DNA from: Primulina eburnea
Lineage: Eukaryota > Streptophyta > Magnoliopsida > Lamiales > Gesneriaceae
Direction: 5' to 3'
Length of the DNA: 64,000 bases
Assembly (NCBI RefSeq): GCF_022965805.1
Contig: NC_133114.1
Span: 8,266,261 to 8,330,260, forward strand
A model generated the notes under the pieces. It had not been told where the DNA came from, searched no databases, and saw only the letters and a list, made by a program, of their open reading frames with translations. This document shows, piece after piece, positions 45,271 to 57,205 of the stretch (position 1 is the stretch's first letter; every line of letters begins with the position of its first letter). Position numbers and translations under genes: made by a program.

Positions 45271-46956
45271 TAGAGGCAACTACCCATAAACTTTAATCCC
45301 ATTGCTTCGCGATGCTTCTCAAACAATGGTCCTGGCAAGGGCTTAGTAAGTGGATCGGCAACGTTATCTGCAGAGGGGACTCTTTCGACTGGTATGTCTC
45401 CCCTTCCCACAATCTCCCGGATGATGTGGAATTTCCTCAGTACATGTTTGGATCACTGATGAGACCTTGGTTCCTTTGCTTGCGCAACGGCACCAGTGTT
45501 GTCGCAATACACCGGGATTGGATCAACTCCATTAGGAATAACGCCCAATTCTTGGACAAAATTCCTCATCCAAACTGCCTCTTTCGCTGCAGCAGATGCA
45601 GCAATGTACTCAGCTTCAGTGGTGGAATCCGCAACGGTGTCTTGCTTGGAACTTTTCCAAGAGACAGCCGCACCATTAAGCATGAATACAAAACCAGAGG
45701 TCGATTTCGAATCATCTACATCACATTGGAAGCTAGAATCAGTGTAGCCTTCCAATTTTAATTCTCCACCCCCATAGACCATGAACAAGTTCTTAGTCCT
45801 TCTCAAGTACTTAAGAATATCTTTCACGGCCTTCCAATGCATTGGACCAGGGTTCGCCTGATATCTGCTTGTAACACTCAAAGCGTAAGCAACATCAGGA
45901 CGTGTCGATATCATACCATACATGATACTACCAATGGCTGACTCATATGGAATACGTGTCATCATCTCTATCTCTTCATCAGTTTTGGGACACATAGCTT
46001 TAGATAGAGTAATACCATGACACATTGGTAAGTATCCTCTCTTGGACTCTTCCATAGAGAATCGTTTTATAATGGTATCGATATATGTGGCTTGGGTGAG
46101 CCCCAACATCCTTTTTGATCTATCTCTATAGATTTGTATTCCTAATACATAGGATGCTTCACCCATGTCCTTCATGGAGAATTTACTGGCTAACCATACT
46201 TTAGTTGATTGCAGTAATCCTATATCATTCCCAATGAGCAGGATATCATCAACATAAAGTACCAGGAATGTCACTGCACTCCCACTAACTTTCTTGTACA
46301 CACATGGTTCCTCAGGATTTTTAGCAAAACCAAACTCTTTGATAGTGCTGTCAAATCTGAGGTTCCAACTCCTTGATGCCTGCTTGAGACCATATATTGA
46401 TCTCTGAAGTTTGCATACCTTATGCTCACTTCCTACTGATGTGTATCCCTCAGGTTGAGACATATAAATTTCTTCTTTGATGTCTCCATTGAGGAATGCA
46501 GTCTTTACATCCATTTGCCATATCTCATAGTCATACCATGCTGCTATGGCTAGTAGTATTCTAATGGACTTAAACATAGCTACTGGTGAAAAAGTTTCCT
46601 CATAGTCAATTCCTTGCCTTTGAGTATAACCTTTTGCAACCAGTCTTGCTTTGAAGGTCGCTACCTTCCCATCCGCCCCAAGCTTTCTTTCGTAGATCCA
46701 TTTGCATCCTATGGGAACGATTCCCTCAGGTGGATCCACTAATGTCCAGACTTGGTTTGAATACATAGAGTCCATTTCTGACTGCATGGCTTCAAGCCAT
46801 TTGGTTGAATCAGTATCAGATATTGCTTCTTTGAAATTCATTGGATCACATCCAACACAAGGCTCATCATGGCCTTGTTCATGAAGAAGTGTATATCTGG
46901 CAGGTGGTCTAATAACTCTATCAGACCTTCTAGGAGCTTGTACTTCAACTACTGGT
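45270..46956 (-). pseudogene. copia-2 reverse transcriptase and RNase H, one premature stop
   Basis: RT core opens in this frame upstream of MNFKEAISDTDS (46841). Counting from that Met: WQMDVKTAFLNG at 109-120 (first catalytic Asp 111), KLQRSIYGLKQASRSW at 144-159, YVDD at 196-199. RNase [21 protein letters not shown] and YCDNTGAVAQAKEPRSHQ. A TGA at 45450-45452 replaces the Lys codon of copia-1 (HQKSKHV); after it the frame continues to the natural stop at 45270 (PLTKPLPGPLFEKHREAMGL). It copies element RNA into DNA. It is nearly intact; the single stop removes the last ~60 residues. Confidence 0.92.
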
Positions 46957-46957
46957 T

Positions 46958-47890
46958 CTAGGGATTAGGTTCAACTTCTAAAGTTGAGGGAGTATCTTGA
47001 ATTTCTTCAAGTTCTATCATCTTGCCTTTTCTATCTAATAGAAACTCCCTATCCAAAAAGGTGGCATTTCTTGAAACAAACACTTTTGCTTCATTAGGAT
47101 GATAAAAATAATATCCAATAGAATTCTTTGGATATCCTACAAAGTAGCACAAAGTGGATCTACTATCCAATTTGTCTCCCACTGTCTGCTTCACATAAGC
47201 AGGACATCCCCATATTCTCAAGTAAGAATACTTGGGAGGTTTCCCCATCCATATCTCATATGGTGTTTTATCCACTGCTTTAGTATGGACATTATTCAAC
47301 AACATTGCCGCAGTTTCAAGCGCAAAACCCCAAAACATTGTAGGCAATTCAGTGAATCCCATCATAGATCGAACCATGTCCATCAATGTTCGATTACGAC
47401 GTTCAGAAACACCATTCAATTGTGGTGTTGCTGGTGGAGTCCACTGTGAGAGAATCCCATTCTCTTTTAGATAACCCAAAAATTCAGCACTCAAGTATTC
47501 TCCACCTCGATCAGATCGAAGTGCCTTAATACTTCTTTCTAGCTGATTTTCTACTTCAGATCTGAACTCTTTGAACCTTTCAAATGCTTCAGATTTATGT
47601 TTCATCAAATAAACATACCCATACCTCGAATGGTCATCAGTAAAGGTAATGAAGTAGGAATGCCCAAATTTTGTGCTAACACTTAGCGGGCCACAAACGT
47701 CTGTATGGATCAAATCCAATAGACCACGTGCACGTTCTACTTTTCCATTAAATGGAGTCTTAGTCATTTTTCCTTTTAGACAGGACTCACAAGTAGGTAG
47801 AGAATTTATGTCTGACAAGTCAAACATGCCTTCTCCCACTAGCTTGTGCATCCTTCTTTGAGAAATATGACCTAGTCTAGCGTGCCACAT
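46958..47890 (-). pseudogene. copia-2 integrase, frameshifted at both ends
   Basis: It reads MWHARLGHISQRRMHKL with the HHCC finger (His3, His8, CESC at 34-37) and the complete DDE triad: HTDVCGP (Asp64), SDRGGEY (Asp127) and VSERRNRT (Glu163), 35 residues between Asp127 and Glu163. The tail has TPYEIWMGKPPK and REFLLDRKGKMIEL. The frame stops at 46958 (TAG); a one-base shift at about 46965 leads to VVEVQAPRRSDRVIRPP in the RT frame. The N-terminal junction with protease also needs a one-base shift (about 47880). The catalytic core itself is intact. It inserts copia DNA into the genome. Confidence 0.92.
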
Positions 47891-49200
47891 TTGTGCGGAT
47901 TTGGATTTTCTATTTTTCTTTTGTTTGTTGTTGTTTTCGTATGCACTTGGACATTGTTTAAAGGAATCTCTTTCAATTTTAAGTTATAGAGATCATTTGT
48001 TAATTCTCCAGTTCCAATCAAACATTCATTCTTGTATAAATTGCAAACACCTTTAGCAAAAACACAAGAATAATCATCCCTATCAAGCATAGAAATAGAA
48101 ATAATGTTTTTAACCAATTCAGGAACAAATAAAACATCTCTCAAAAATAACTTAAAATTATTGTCCAAAATTAAAGTAATGTCTCCAATGGCAGTAGCAG
48201 CAACCCTTGCTCCATTTCCTAGTCTTAGAAAGGTCTCACCATCTCTAAGCCTCTTGCTTCTTCCCATCACCTGCAAATCATTGCATAGATGAGAACCACA
48301 TCCGGTATCCAATACCCAAGAAGAGGAATTAATAGAAACATTAACTTCAATATAAAACATACCATGGCCAGAACGCTTCTGGGCAAGATACTCCGCGCAA
48401 TTACGCCTCCAGTGTCCAGGCTTGTTGCAGTGGAAACAGATTTGTTCTGACTTGTCAGGCTTTGTGGGCCCCGGATTAGGTTTCTTGTATGGCTTTTTGT
48501 TAGGCTTGTTCTTCTTTGGAGGGGCAGAACACTTCTTGCCTTTGTATGGGGCTCCCTTTTTCGTGCCGGACGAAGAAACCACTAGAAAAACAGGCTTATC
48601 CTTTTTGATTGTGGCCTCATAACTAGTAAGCATATTGACCAACTCTTCAAGGGTGGCCTCAAGCTTATTCATATTAAAGTTAACCACAAATCCATCGAAC
48701 GAAGAGGGCAGAGACAGCAAGAGAATATCAGTCGAGAGCTCACTAAGGATAACCAAGTCGAGTCCCACCAACTTCTCGATGAACCCAATCATCCTAACAC
48801 CATGCTCATGGACCGAAGCCCCATCTCGCAAGCGTGTAGTCATGAGTTCTTTAACAACAGCATATCTCTCTGAACGAGTTTGTACAGCATACAATTCTTT
48901 CAGATGGAAGTGAATGTCAGCAGCATTCGCAGCCTCCTCGAACCGCTTCTGCAGTTCATTCGACATAGAAGCCAACATGTAGCTCTTAGCTTGAATGTCA
49001 TGGTCCCACCATTTTTCAAGCTCAGCCAATTTAGTCGGAGTGACATTTGAAGGTGCTTCCTTCGGTGGCTTCTTATCAAGCACATACAGAATCTTTTCCG
49101 AGTTCAGAACAATCTTTAAATTTCGAAACCAGTCATTATAGTTAGGGCCAGTCAATTTGTTTTGATCGAGAATGATTGAAAGCGGGTTACGAGTAGACAT
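47872..49200 (-). CDS. copia-2 gag-protease, intact frame
   Basis: 442 codons from MSTRNPLSIILDQNKLTGPN. The gag helical domain spans about 1-200, a Lys/Pro-rich linker 215-250, the CCHC zinc knuckle CFHCNKPGHWRRNC 255-268, and the pepsin-like protease active site SWVLDTGCGSHLC 294-306 (Asp298). The frame ends at 47872 in NPHKCGTLD instead of running on into the integrase HARLGH motif, which overlaps it in another frame by 19 bases. Copia elements usually encode one continuous polyprotein, so a one-base indel near 47880 is the likely cause rather than programmed frameshifting. Confidence 0.92.
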   Translation of the reverse strand: MSTRNPLSIILDQNKLTGPNYNDWFRNLKIVLNSEKILYVLDKKPPKEAPSNVTPTKLAELEKWWDHDIQAKSYMLASMSNELQKRFEEAANAADIHFHLKELYAVQTRSERYAVVKELMTTRLRDGASVHEHGVRMIGFIEKLVGLDLVILSELSTDILLLSLPSSFDGFVVNFNMNKLEATLEELVNMLTSYEATIKKDKPVFLVVSSSGTKKGAPYKGKKCSAPPKKNKPNKKPYKKPNPGPTKPDKSEQICFHCNKPGHWRRNCAEYLAQKRSGHGMFYIEVNVSINSSSWVLDTGCGSHLCNDLQVMGRSKRLRDGETFLRLGNGARVAATAIGDITLILDNNFKLFLRDVLFVPELVKNIISISMLDRDDYSCVFAKGVCNLYKNECLIGTGELTNDLYNLKLKEIPLNNVQVHTKTTTNKRKIENPNPHKCGTLD

Positions 49201-51030
49201 CGTATATATACTGAAAATGAAAACAGATAAATGTTACTGATAATTTTAAAATAATTCTAAGATATAAAATATGGATTTCATTTTATAAATTACCATCCCA
49301 CTATTTTGACATTTCCACCACCCTCTGATGAAAAAGGGAAATCGTATTTCCTTAGTAGGCACGTAGAGTCCAATTAGCCAATTATAATCCCGAATAATAT
49401 CAGCCAATTATAATTTCTAAAAGGTAGAGTCCAATTGCATCCCTATGCAACCTCCGCGTGTTTTGCCTCACGTTTAATAAGGACCCAATAATATGACGTC
49501 GTTTATTTTCACGTGTCAAACCAACCCATCAATATTGAATTGTAGTGGACGGTCGCCATGAGTTCCCCCAATAATATGAGCCGAAGTCATGGGAGTTCCA
49601 CTCAATTCACATCATATGTCCGGTGGAAGTCACAGCTTTCCGGCGTACAGGCCTCCCCAATAATATGAGCCAGACACTGTCCGCGGGTAGCGATCAACAT
49701 GCAACCACGGTTGATGGAAGGCAATGAAAAATTAAACTCTTTTAATTTTTACTTTTTCGATTTGATATAAATTTTGAATCATATTCAAAATGAGGGATTT
49801 TAATTTTAAAATTGTCTCATCATTTTAATTTAAAAATCGCGTGCCACGAGTTTGTATGTTTGCCGGATTCATGCAACTATATTATATAATAATATACATA
49901 CATGCATACTACTATATATCGCATATATATCATAATATGACATTCAACAATAAATAAATAAGGATGATCGATCGCCAACACTATTAGATCCATGTGAGCC
50001 AGACATGGATCCAGGTCCAAATCCTAGGTGAATGCAGGGATGCAAATGCAACAATTACAAGAGCTTCCAATATTTTACATGTCTTCATCTTGATCATCGG
50101 GCCCACCATCTTCCAGTCTTGATCTCCCACTATTTCTAATAATTACATTTAAATAGCCATGGCACATAAGGGATACATCTCATGGGGTGGGAACGAGCCA
50201 TAAACCAGGCTCACTTTAATAATATAAAATATTAATAAAAAACCGAATAAAAAAGTAAAATATCCTAACATACACCTAACACATTGGTCAAGGCTCTCGA
50301 TCATCCTTCATGCATTTAATATCAAATATTAACATCAATTCAATTAAACAATTTAATTAATTGATAAATCATATATCTAATAATTTATCGCTAACCACCA
50401 CAATTATTAAAGAATTTAATAAATTAAATAAACTCCTTTATTTAATTTCCAATTAAATCAATAATAATTGATTTCTTGTAAAACTCATTTTTACCATAAA
50501 TAATTAAAATCATATTCTAATTATTTATTTCACAAGAAAATTATTGATTTTCCAAAAATTAATTTTCCAAAATAAAAAAATTGAATCAATTTCAAAAATA
50601 TCAATTTTCCCCATAATTTTGAAAATTCAGAAAATCGCACCCTTGGCCCAAACAATTCAAGCCCACCATTTTTCACGCATCCCGAGACGATCCCGGGTAG
50701 CCGCCCTCGCTGCCCGCCCACTGCCCGAACGTTTCGGGCAGTGGCGGCAGCCCCTGTGCGCTCAGGGAGCGCACAGGTGCGCGCGGCGGGGCGCGCGGCG
50801 CTGCGCGCTGGCGTCCTCACGCCGCGCGCCGCCGCCTGCGCGCAGAGCGCTGCCCGTGCGCGTCCCTGCGAACACGACTGCCCGGAACAGTTCCGGGCAG
50901 ATTATATAATTTTTTTTTTTTGTTCTGAAAAAAAATAATTTTCGTGGTGCTAAATTTTCTGAAAATTTTTCTTGTGTGGTTAGAAATAAATTATTCAATA
51001 TAATTTAAATCATACGATTCAGAAAACCTG
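49201..51030 (-). other. copia-2 5' leader
   Basis: A 1.8-kb noncoding stretch between primer site and gag. It shares blocks with the copia-1 leader in the same order (GGACGGTCGCCATGAGTTCC near 49550, CCCCAATAATATGAGCC twice near 49564 and 49655, TGTTTGCCGGATTCATGCAA near 49857, CATCTCATGGGGTGG near 50178). It contains array F near the primer site. No gene. Confidence 0.8.
50690..50902 (-). repeat. GC-rich palindromic array F in the copia-2 leader
   Basis: About 210 bases of very high GC content with inverted repeats: CTGCCCGAACGTTTCGGGCAG, TGTGCGCTCAGGGAGCGCACA, repeated GCGCGCGGCG, and CTGCCCGGAACAGTTCCGGGCAG at the end (the last is longer than shown in part). It lies about 130-340 bases after the primer site, like array E in copia-1. 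Confidence 0.88.
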
Positions 51031-51042
51031 GCTCTGATACCA
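51031..51042 (-). promoter_or_regulatory. copia-2 primer binding site (initiator tRNA-Met)
   Basis: Minus strand TGGTATCAGAGC, a perfect match to the standard plant copia site, one base after the 5' LTR; it continues CAGG. Confidence 0.95.
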
Positions 51043-51043
51043 C

Positions 51044-53030
51044 TGTTGGATCTTGTTTTCTACACGCCCAAATGCAGCGGAAGATTTAAATTTTTTATTT
51101 TTATTTTGAAAAACAAAATAATATTTCTTTGGACGTTCGTATGATTTAACAAATTAAACATGCATAGGATGTTTAGTAATTTATACCTTTGGTGATTAAA
51201 TCACGAGGCTCCAACTATTCCGGGGTTAGCGGAGATAGCTCTTGATGAATCCCTACGAGCTTTCTTCAAGAAATCCTCCTATCAAGTCCACGACTAGATA
51301 GTGTGTTCCTCTTCCAATTTGCACTAGAAAATATGGAAGCGTAGGAGAGAAAATAATTGAGAGAGGCGGCACAATAATTTTTCTTTCAAAAGGGTGGTGG
51401 CCGATTTCTTTTTCAATTGGAGATGGGTCTCACGTAATTTAGTGGTTGGTGGCTAGGGATTAGTGCTTTGGAAACACTTATTTATAATTAATTAAATCCT
51501 AATTACATAATTAATATTAATGAGCTTGATTTAATTAATTGAACTAGTCCAACTAGTTTAATTAATTTAATCAAAGCTCATTAAACTTGTAATTATTTAT
51601 TATGTTGGACTTGTACTCCTACAAGCCCATCAAACATAATACCCACCATATTTAATTTATTAATTAATCAACTCAACTTTTGAGCTTAATAAATTAAATA
51701 CAGTATAAATTCAACATTTGAATTTATTATTTAAATTATAAATTCAACTACTTGAATTTTCATCACCTCCAAAATTTAATATTTAATAAACCCAACATTT
51801 GAGTTTAATAAATTAAATTATCACATTTTATAAATTCAACTACTTGAATTTATTCTCTCAAAATTTATTTATCATAAATTCAACTCCTTGAATTTTCTAT
51901 ATAATATAAATTCAACTTCTTGAATTTATTCTCTCTACGGGAACAAACAATCCAGTACTTGTGTGACCCTCAATGGTTCAGGGATACAGCTAGCCGTGGG
52001 TTCACAACTCTTTGTGATTCAGGACAGAATCCTTTATTCGGGCTTACCCTAGTTAGCCCCATTCTTTCTATCAACACCTTGATCAAGAATGTCAGAACTC
52101 ATTTCTGATAGCACCCATCAGATCATGGTAAGAGCGTCTAGTAGCATCGCCCCATGATCCCCTAGGTATCACTGATAGTGCCTGCAAGAACCAGTCGATT
52201 ATGATTAACGTACAGTACGGTCCCTTCATCTCATATATCCCGATCGAATCTGCAACCATTGGTTCATCGAGGGTTGCATATTAATTCGATAACTATGTGA
52301 TAACTATAATAGTGGCATCGCGTGTACTATTTGGAGAACTCCTTCTCCAACGTACATCTCGTACTCTGGCCAGAGATTCCATGCACTATTATTTCATTAG
52401 ATCACATAGGATATCCACACTCGTAGGTGAGCGGTGAATCCCCGACTACAATGCACTGGCTCCTATATGTGTCGCAACTGTACCCAACCTCGCCACCTGA
52501 TGACTCTCCTGGAGTCGGTAAACGAGTCAAAGCACAGCCCTAGCATATAGAGCCTCAGTGTTGTCCCGGGTCGTAAGGACTAATGTTGTACAATCATAAC
52601 CACAGACTTATCCTCTCGATGAATGATAGCCACTTGGAAAGTCCGAGGGAGGGTTGTTCGGTATAATCATCCTATGACTACCCATCTGCATGTTTGGACA
52701 TCTCTATGCCCTTACTAAGAAACGCAGTACACAACATCACAGATGCTAGTCTCAAGCTCAAGAGACCTTTATCCATGTTTTAGGCGGCTGAATCGACTAG
52801 GAACGAATTTAGATCATACAGTATTTACAAACGAGTTTCAACATCGAATTACGATTCATTTGTATTAAAGTATAATCAAGGTCTTTATCTATGTTTGATA
52901 ACATGGGTATACAGATAAAGAATTAACAAACCATGAAATAATGAATTATTTTAAAATAAAGATTGTTTATTACACTTGAGTCAATAAAATCCCTAGTCAA
53001 CAGTTGACTTGTAGGGCATCTACTCTAACA
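51044..53030 (-). repeat. copia-2 5' LTR
   Basis: 1,987 bp. It differs from the 3' LTR by a 7-bp deletion (ATATGGAAGCGTAGG versus ATATGGAAGATATTTGCGTAGG) and scattered substitutions. AT-rich palindromes lie at 51667-51934. Confidence 0.95.
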
Positions 53031-53035
53031 TCAAC

Positions 53036-54114
53036 CCCTGACCCATCATGACTCTAGCCCAGCCCTGAATGCAACCGAGCCAAGCCGTGCATCGAAGTTC
53101 ATAAAACCCGATCACCTAAGACTCAAACATTCGAATTCGGTTCCAACATAATCGGTTCGTGCTTGCAGCGTGTATGTGTGTTCTTAGGACTCTGTAATTC
53201 ATGAAAAACGTTGCCTAAACATGTCCTAATCATGGCAGCCTCTTAAACACACAATAAACATGATTTTGGAGATTAAGAAGACCACTTTAGAACCAATAAG
53301 CATGAGATTACGAAAATTCTGAAAAATCTTTCATGTTCTTCATGCATGTAATAATTCAAACATTAATATAATATGATGGATGAGAAAAAGGAGATGTATG
53401 GTATGCCTTTGCGTAATTTACGCTCGAATATCGTTGATGTCGAAGAACGGATCGAAACCAAGGCTTAAACTCTCTTGAACCTACCAAAATCCCTTCGAAA
53501 CTTTCTGAAATTTGTGTCTGTGCTCTGCCGTGAGGGGGTGGGGTGTTTCTGAATTTTTAAATTGTGTGGTCGTGCAAGTGGTGCAAGGGAAAAAGAGTTT
53601 CTAAGCTTTGAATACTAATTAAACCACTAAATAGGCTTTAGGCCTATTAAGCCCCTAAATTAAGCCACTAGTACCAATTAGGATTTATTAAAATACTAAC
53701 AAAGTTTTTCTTTTATTAAATATGTGAATTTATTAGCCGGGTTGCCAAAAAGCTCGTATTTTAGTTGAAAAACCAACACCGATAAAATTTACGTCCCGGC
53801 GTATAAAATCACCTCATAACCCTTATTTTCAAAAATAATACAAAAACATCCCCAAATTTGTAAATAATTAAAAACAACTATTTAATAAAAATCATTTTCT
53901 ATTTTTCAGCCCTCGGTCTCCGTTCCTCGATCGCAACTCGAATAACCTTTAAAAATACATTTTAGTGCAATCATGTAGAAAAATATATTTTAAACATGTA
54001 ATTATGCACAACATAATTAATTAATGCAATTAAAACATTTAATCAAAATACAAGGGAATTTAATAATTGCATGCATGTGGTTTACGTGGACCTTAAAATT
54101 TTCGGGGCGTTACA
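53036..54114 (-). mobile_element. Family L repeat, copy L3, part right of copia-2
   Basis: It resumes exactly where 43256 stopped and runs to the repeat start TGTAACGCCCCG (minus strand, 54114). It aligns with 15440-17495 of L1 apart from the MULE, so L1 shows the MULE's empty counterpart here. No gene. Confidence 0.6.
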
Positions 54115-54924
54115 TCCTTTGCTTAAAAGTGGCGTGAATCACTAGCGCTACGTTTGATGAAGGATCTGTGATTGTTGGTTCGAAGGAATCAAGTAAAAAA
54201 AATCGAAATGGTAGGCTAGAGACTCTCAGCTGTTTGAGTGTGTATTTAGTGTGTGTTTTAGGTGTCATTCACGTGGCTTGTGTTTGGGTGTGTGAGTTGC
54301 CAACTAATAAATACTTAAACATAGTTTAGGTTTAAACAAACTCTAATAAATAATTTACTTTAATTAGATAATTAAGTTAACCCCCAAGTTTTATTTAAAA
54401 ATTTAAATACCAAGATCAAGATAAACTCCAACTTAAATGATTGATATTTCTAGCTTCAAAAATTGTCATAAAAAATTCTTAAATTTCCACTTAAATACTA
54501 ATTAAATAAATAAATTAAGGCATAAAAATCATTATTAAATATTTCACAACAATTTCAAGATTTAAATCCTCACTTTTAAAAATTAATATTTTAAAATACT
54601 TAAAATCTTATAAATCGTCTAATAATTAAATTAGACCTTAAAATAGTAAAATTCGTAAATCATTTAAATTACTAATTTTCTTGGCTTAAAAATAAATATA
54701 ACATTTAATCTTAGCACCTTAGTCGTCTCCGATCTCCTCCATTGGACTGACTTCGAATGTCCGGACATAAAATCCTTAATTTCGTGAATTCATGTAAAAT
54801 TATGCAATTAATCATCTAATCATATTAAAATTTACCATTTATGCATTTCAATAAAATAAATAAACAATTTAACTAGTTTTCATTCATGCGGTTTACGCGG
54901 GCTAATTTTTTTTCGGGCGTTACA
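54115..54924 (-). mobile_element. Diverged family L fragment, copy L4
   Basis: Minus strand start TGTAACGCCCG (54924). It has weak but ordered similarity to the start of L3: CGTCTCCGATC corresponds to CGGTCTCCGTTCCTCGATC, and CCTTTGCTTAAAAG corresponds to GCCTTTGCGTAATTTACG. AT-rich; no gene. Confidence 0.45.
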
Positions 54925-55560
54925 TTTCGTGAATTTGAAGATAGAGTAGAATTTGGTTTTGAAGAACCACATCTAAGCGCAATTTATACATCGTCATATT
55001 TCACAAAGTGCAATAGTTTATGGATTTACATAAAAAGAATAACAAAAATTGAAAATAATGAGATCAATCTTCTGACAAAATTATCACCTACATTAACTTT
55101 TGACAAATCAGTGTACAAGAAAAAGAGTCAATCCCCATGTGATTTTTCATAACAAGGTTTTAATTAGACAGTTATAAAGCAACAAGGAATTTCGTACTCT
55201 TTTATTTTCCTTCACTAGGATTTGTCCCACTTGGTTTTTCTTAGTAATATTTTAATAATACACATTCATCGCATATTCATTGTCATGAGGACATCAGAAT
55301 AAAGTATCCATTGTTTTACTCTTTTTCTTTCGCTCAATTTTTTTTTAATCATATGGTTTTACTATGTTTTTTATCCCAATGAGTTTTCCTAGTAAGGTTT
55401 TTAACGAGCCAATATAAAAATACGTAATGAAGAAATCATTGTATCAGGATCATCATTACAAGGGGAGTGATTAAAATATTGAAAATTATGTGCGATGGTG
55501 TATGTAATGATGAAATTATTTTTGGATTATTTTCAAAGAAATTCTATAAACATGTCTCTC
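54925..55560 (+). pseudogene. Old Ty1/copia scrap (end of RNase H) and adjoining noncoding DNA
   Basis: The open stretch to 55152 reads EPHLSAIYTSSYF .. IENNEINLLTKLSPTLTFDK. The latter is like the LADLFTKALPTSTFEKLV end of plant copia RNase H. The following CAACAAGGTTTTAATTAGACAG and TTTTCCTAGTAAGGTTTTTAACGAG stretches resemble the repeated post-pol region of such elements. No LTRs or target duplication were found; very degenerate. Recognition is weak. Confidence 0.4.
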
Positions 55561-57205
55561 AATTTGTGAAGTAGATGCAGAAGTGAGTGGAAAAAATTTT
55601 ATAAAGTGTGTAGTTTAATATGTTTTGTGAGTTTGAGATTTTATTTTTAACTGTAAATTTTTTACTTTAACTATAAAAAACTAATCCTAAAATTACTTGA
55701 AAGGACTAAATTGAAATTATTGGAAATATCGGAATGAATTTGTAAATAAATATCAAGGGCTTTTTGGTACAAGTGACACGAAATCCTTCTGAAATGCTCT
55801 GACTGCCTCGTGTTTCACCATCTTTGCTGAAGTGCTGATGCGGTGGAAAATATTCGGCCTTAGCGAATCTATCCAAATCAATATTCTGGGTTAGAATCTT
55901 GCTCTCACATTTGTAATTCTTAGTCAATTTACCTTTTTCACTGTTCTGTTGTTCGTGTTTCGAATTGGAATCGTGCTGTGTTCTGCATGTGATGAATTTG
56001 TTGGCTTTGATGAACTAGGGTTGATCGTTACCGGTGCTTGATTTTTCATGTGGATTTCTGATCTTGCAATGAATAATTTTTTCTCGGGGATAAGGGTCTG
56101 TTTGATATTCCTGAGTAGTAGTTGCGTTGCTCCAGCTGCGTTTTTTTTTTTTTTTTTGGGGGGGGGGGGGAGAAAAAGGAAATCTTTACGTTTCTACATG
56201 AAGCAAGGATTTTTTTGGGGTGTATCTTCATTCTCGTTCTAGGATTTTCTATGAATTACTAATGGTTTTTTCAAATCTCTGTTAAGATTCATGATCAATA
56301 TAAAGTATGAAATAATAAAGTGTAGAGTTTGCATTTTGTAATAAATGATTTCTCGTTCTTACGACTTTCATTGTGACTTTGTGAGTGACTCTTTTAAGAA
56401 TGGTTTGGATGATGCAATTGGTTCATTTGAATCAAAATTGCAATATTATGCCCTAAAAGGGCAATTAATTTTTTTAACAAATTTGTTGTTTCCCTGCATT
56501 TTAAGATTAAGTAAGTCCTAGAACTTAAGAAACTTCTGTTTTGTTTAACTCTGTACTGGAGGCGGTGGTTCTACTATGTCTTCGTAACAATTTAAATTTT
56601 AAGCGTTTCTTTAGGAACCAAGGATGTGTTGATTTTTAAATAATTAGTTTGAATAGATACATGACTTTGTTTCATATAGTTAAAGACCGCATGGAAACAT
56701 ATCAGTTTGTTGTGCTATTGTTTGTAACCATGTATTGTTTTTGTTTGTTATCACTGTATGCTGTAAGATGTTACTGTTTTAATTCTGTAACTAGTGTTTT
56801 TATACTATTCTGTGCTACATGGTGATGCTTTATTGACATCTTGATTCTTAACTGGGACTTTGAAAAAATAGTCTGTCATTAGTTTTCTGATTTGGGCTTG
56901 GGACAGGAAGGGGACGGCTGTCGGTTGCTTTCAGGTATGCTGCTGACTTAAAAAGAAAGAGCTATTTATTCTTTGAATTGCCTTTATTTAATTATGAAAT
57001 GTGATATCTTAACCATTAACGTGAAACTTGAACTTGTGTAGCACATTAAATGTGTAACTTTGTCTAATCTTGAAGTTTATGGCTTATCCATTGTAAATTT
57101 CTATTGCTATGTCTTGGTGCAAATTTTCCTAGTATCTGAAACATTTTTATTTATTTGATACTTTATGCAGCTATAAGAGGGTGACACTGAACTAAGCACA
57201 CAAAT
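55561..57205 (+). promoter_or_regulatory. Upstream region of the glutaredoxin gene with probable noncoding 5' exons
   Basis: A plausible short 5'-UTR exon is 56906-56934, after an acceptor-like GGGCTTGGGACAG and before a donor (CAG|GTATGC). Another acceptor, CTTTATGCAG|CTATAAG, ends the intron 56935-57170, and the last UTR piece is 57171-57205 up to the ATG. A first exon further upstream (about 55800-55930) is likely but not defined. No TATA box could be assigned with confidence. Confidence 0.5.
56141..56170 (+). repeat. Homopolymer block T17 G13
   Basis: A run of 17 T followed by 13 G, within the probable 5'-UTR intron of the glutaredoxin gene. Runs this long are length-variable and prone to sequencing error. 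Confidence 0.9.

Larger units (their letters stand above)
43262..53030 (-). mobile_element. Ty1/copia retrotransposon copia-2 (9,769 bp)
   Basis: LTRs 43262-45255 (1,994 bp) and 51044-53030 (1,987 bp) differ by one 7-bp deletion (at about 51339) and about a dozen substitutions. The duplication TCAAC is exact (43257-43261 and 53031-53035). Minus-strand order: 5' LTR, initiator tRNA-Met primer site, a 1.8-kb leader, gag-protease, integrase, RT-RNase H, polypurine tract, 3' LTR. Coding capacity is almost intact: two single-base frameshifts and one stop. It is related to copia-1 in coding sequence, in part of the LTR and in leader blocks. Confidence 0.95.

Noticed and set aside
45312..47861. Plus-strand open frames over copia-2 pol (for example 47099-47449)
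   Set aside because: Antisense shadows of integrase and RT, which carry the DDE triad and YVDD on the minus strand.
47872..47890. Programmed frameshift between copia-2 gag-protease and integrase
   Set aside because: Plant copia elements normally use a single frame, no slippery site or downstream structure stands out, and the element has another similar one-base shift near 46965, so ordinary decay is more likely.
50530..50998. GC-rich open frames on both strands in the copia-2 leader
   Set aside because: Ala/Arg-rich shadows of array F, open only because of high GC content.
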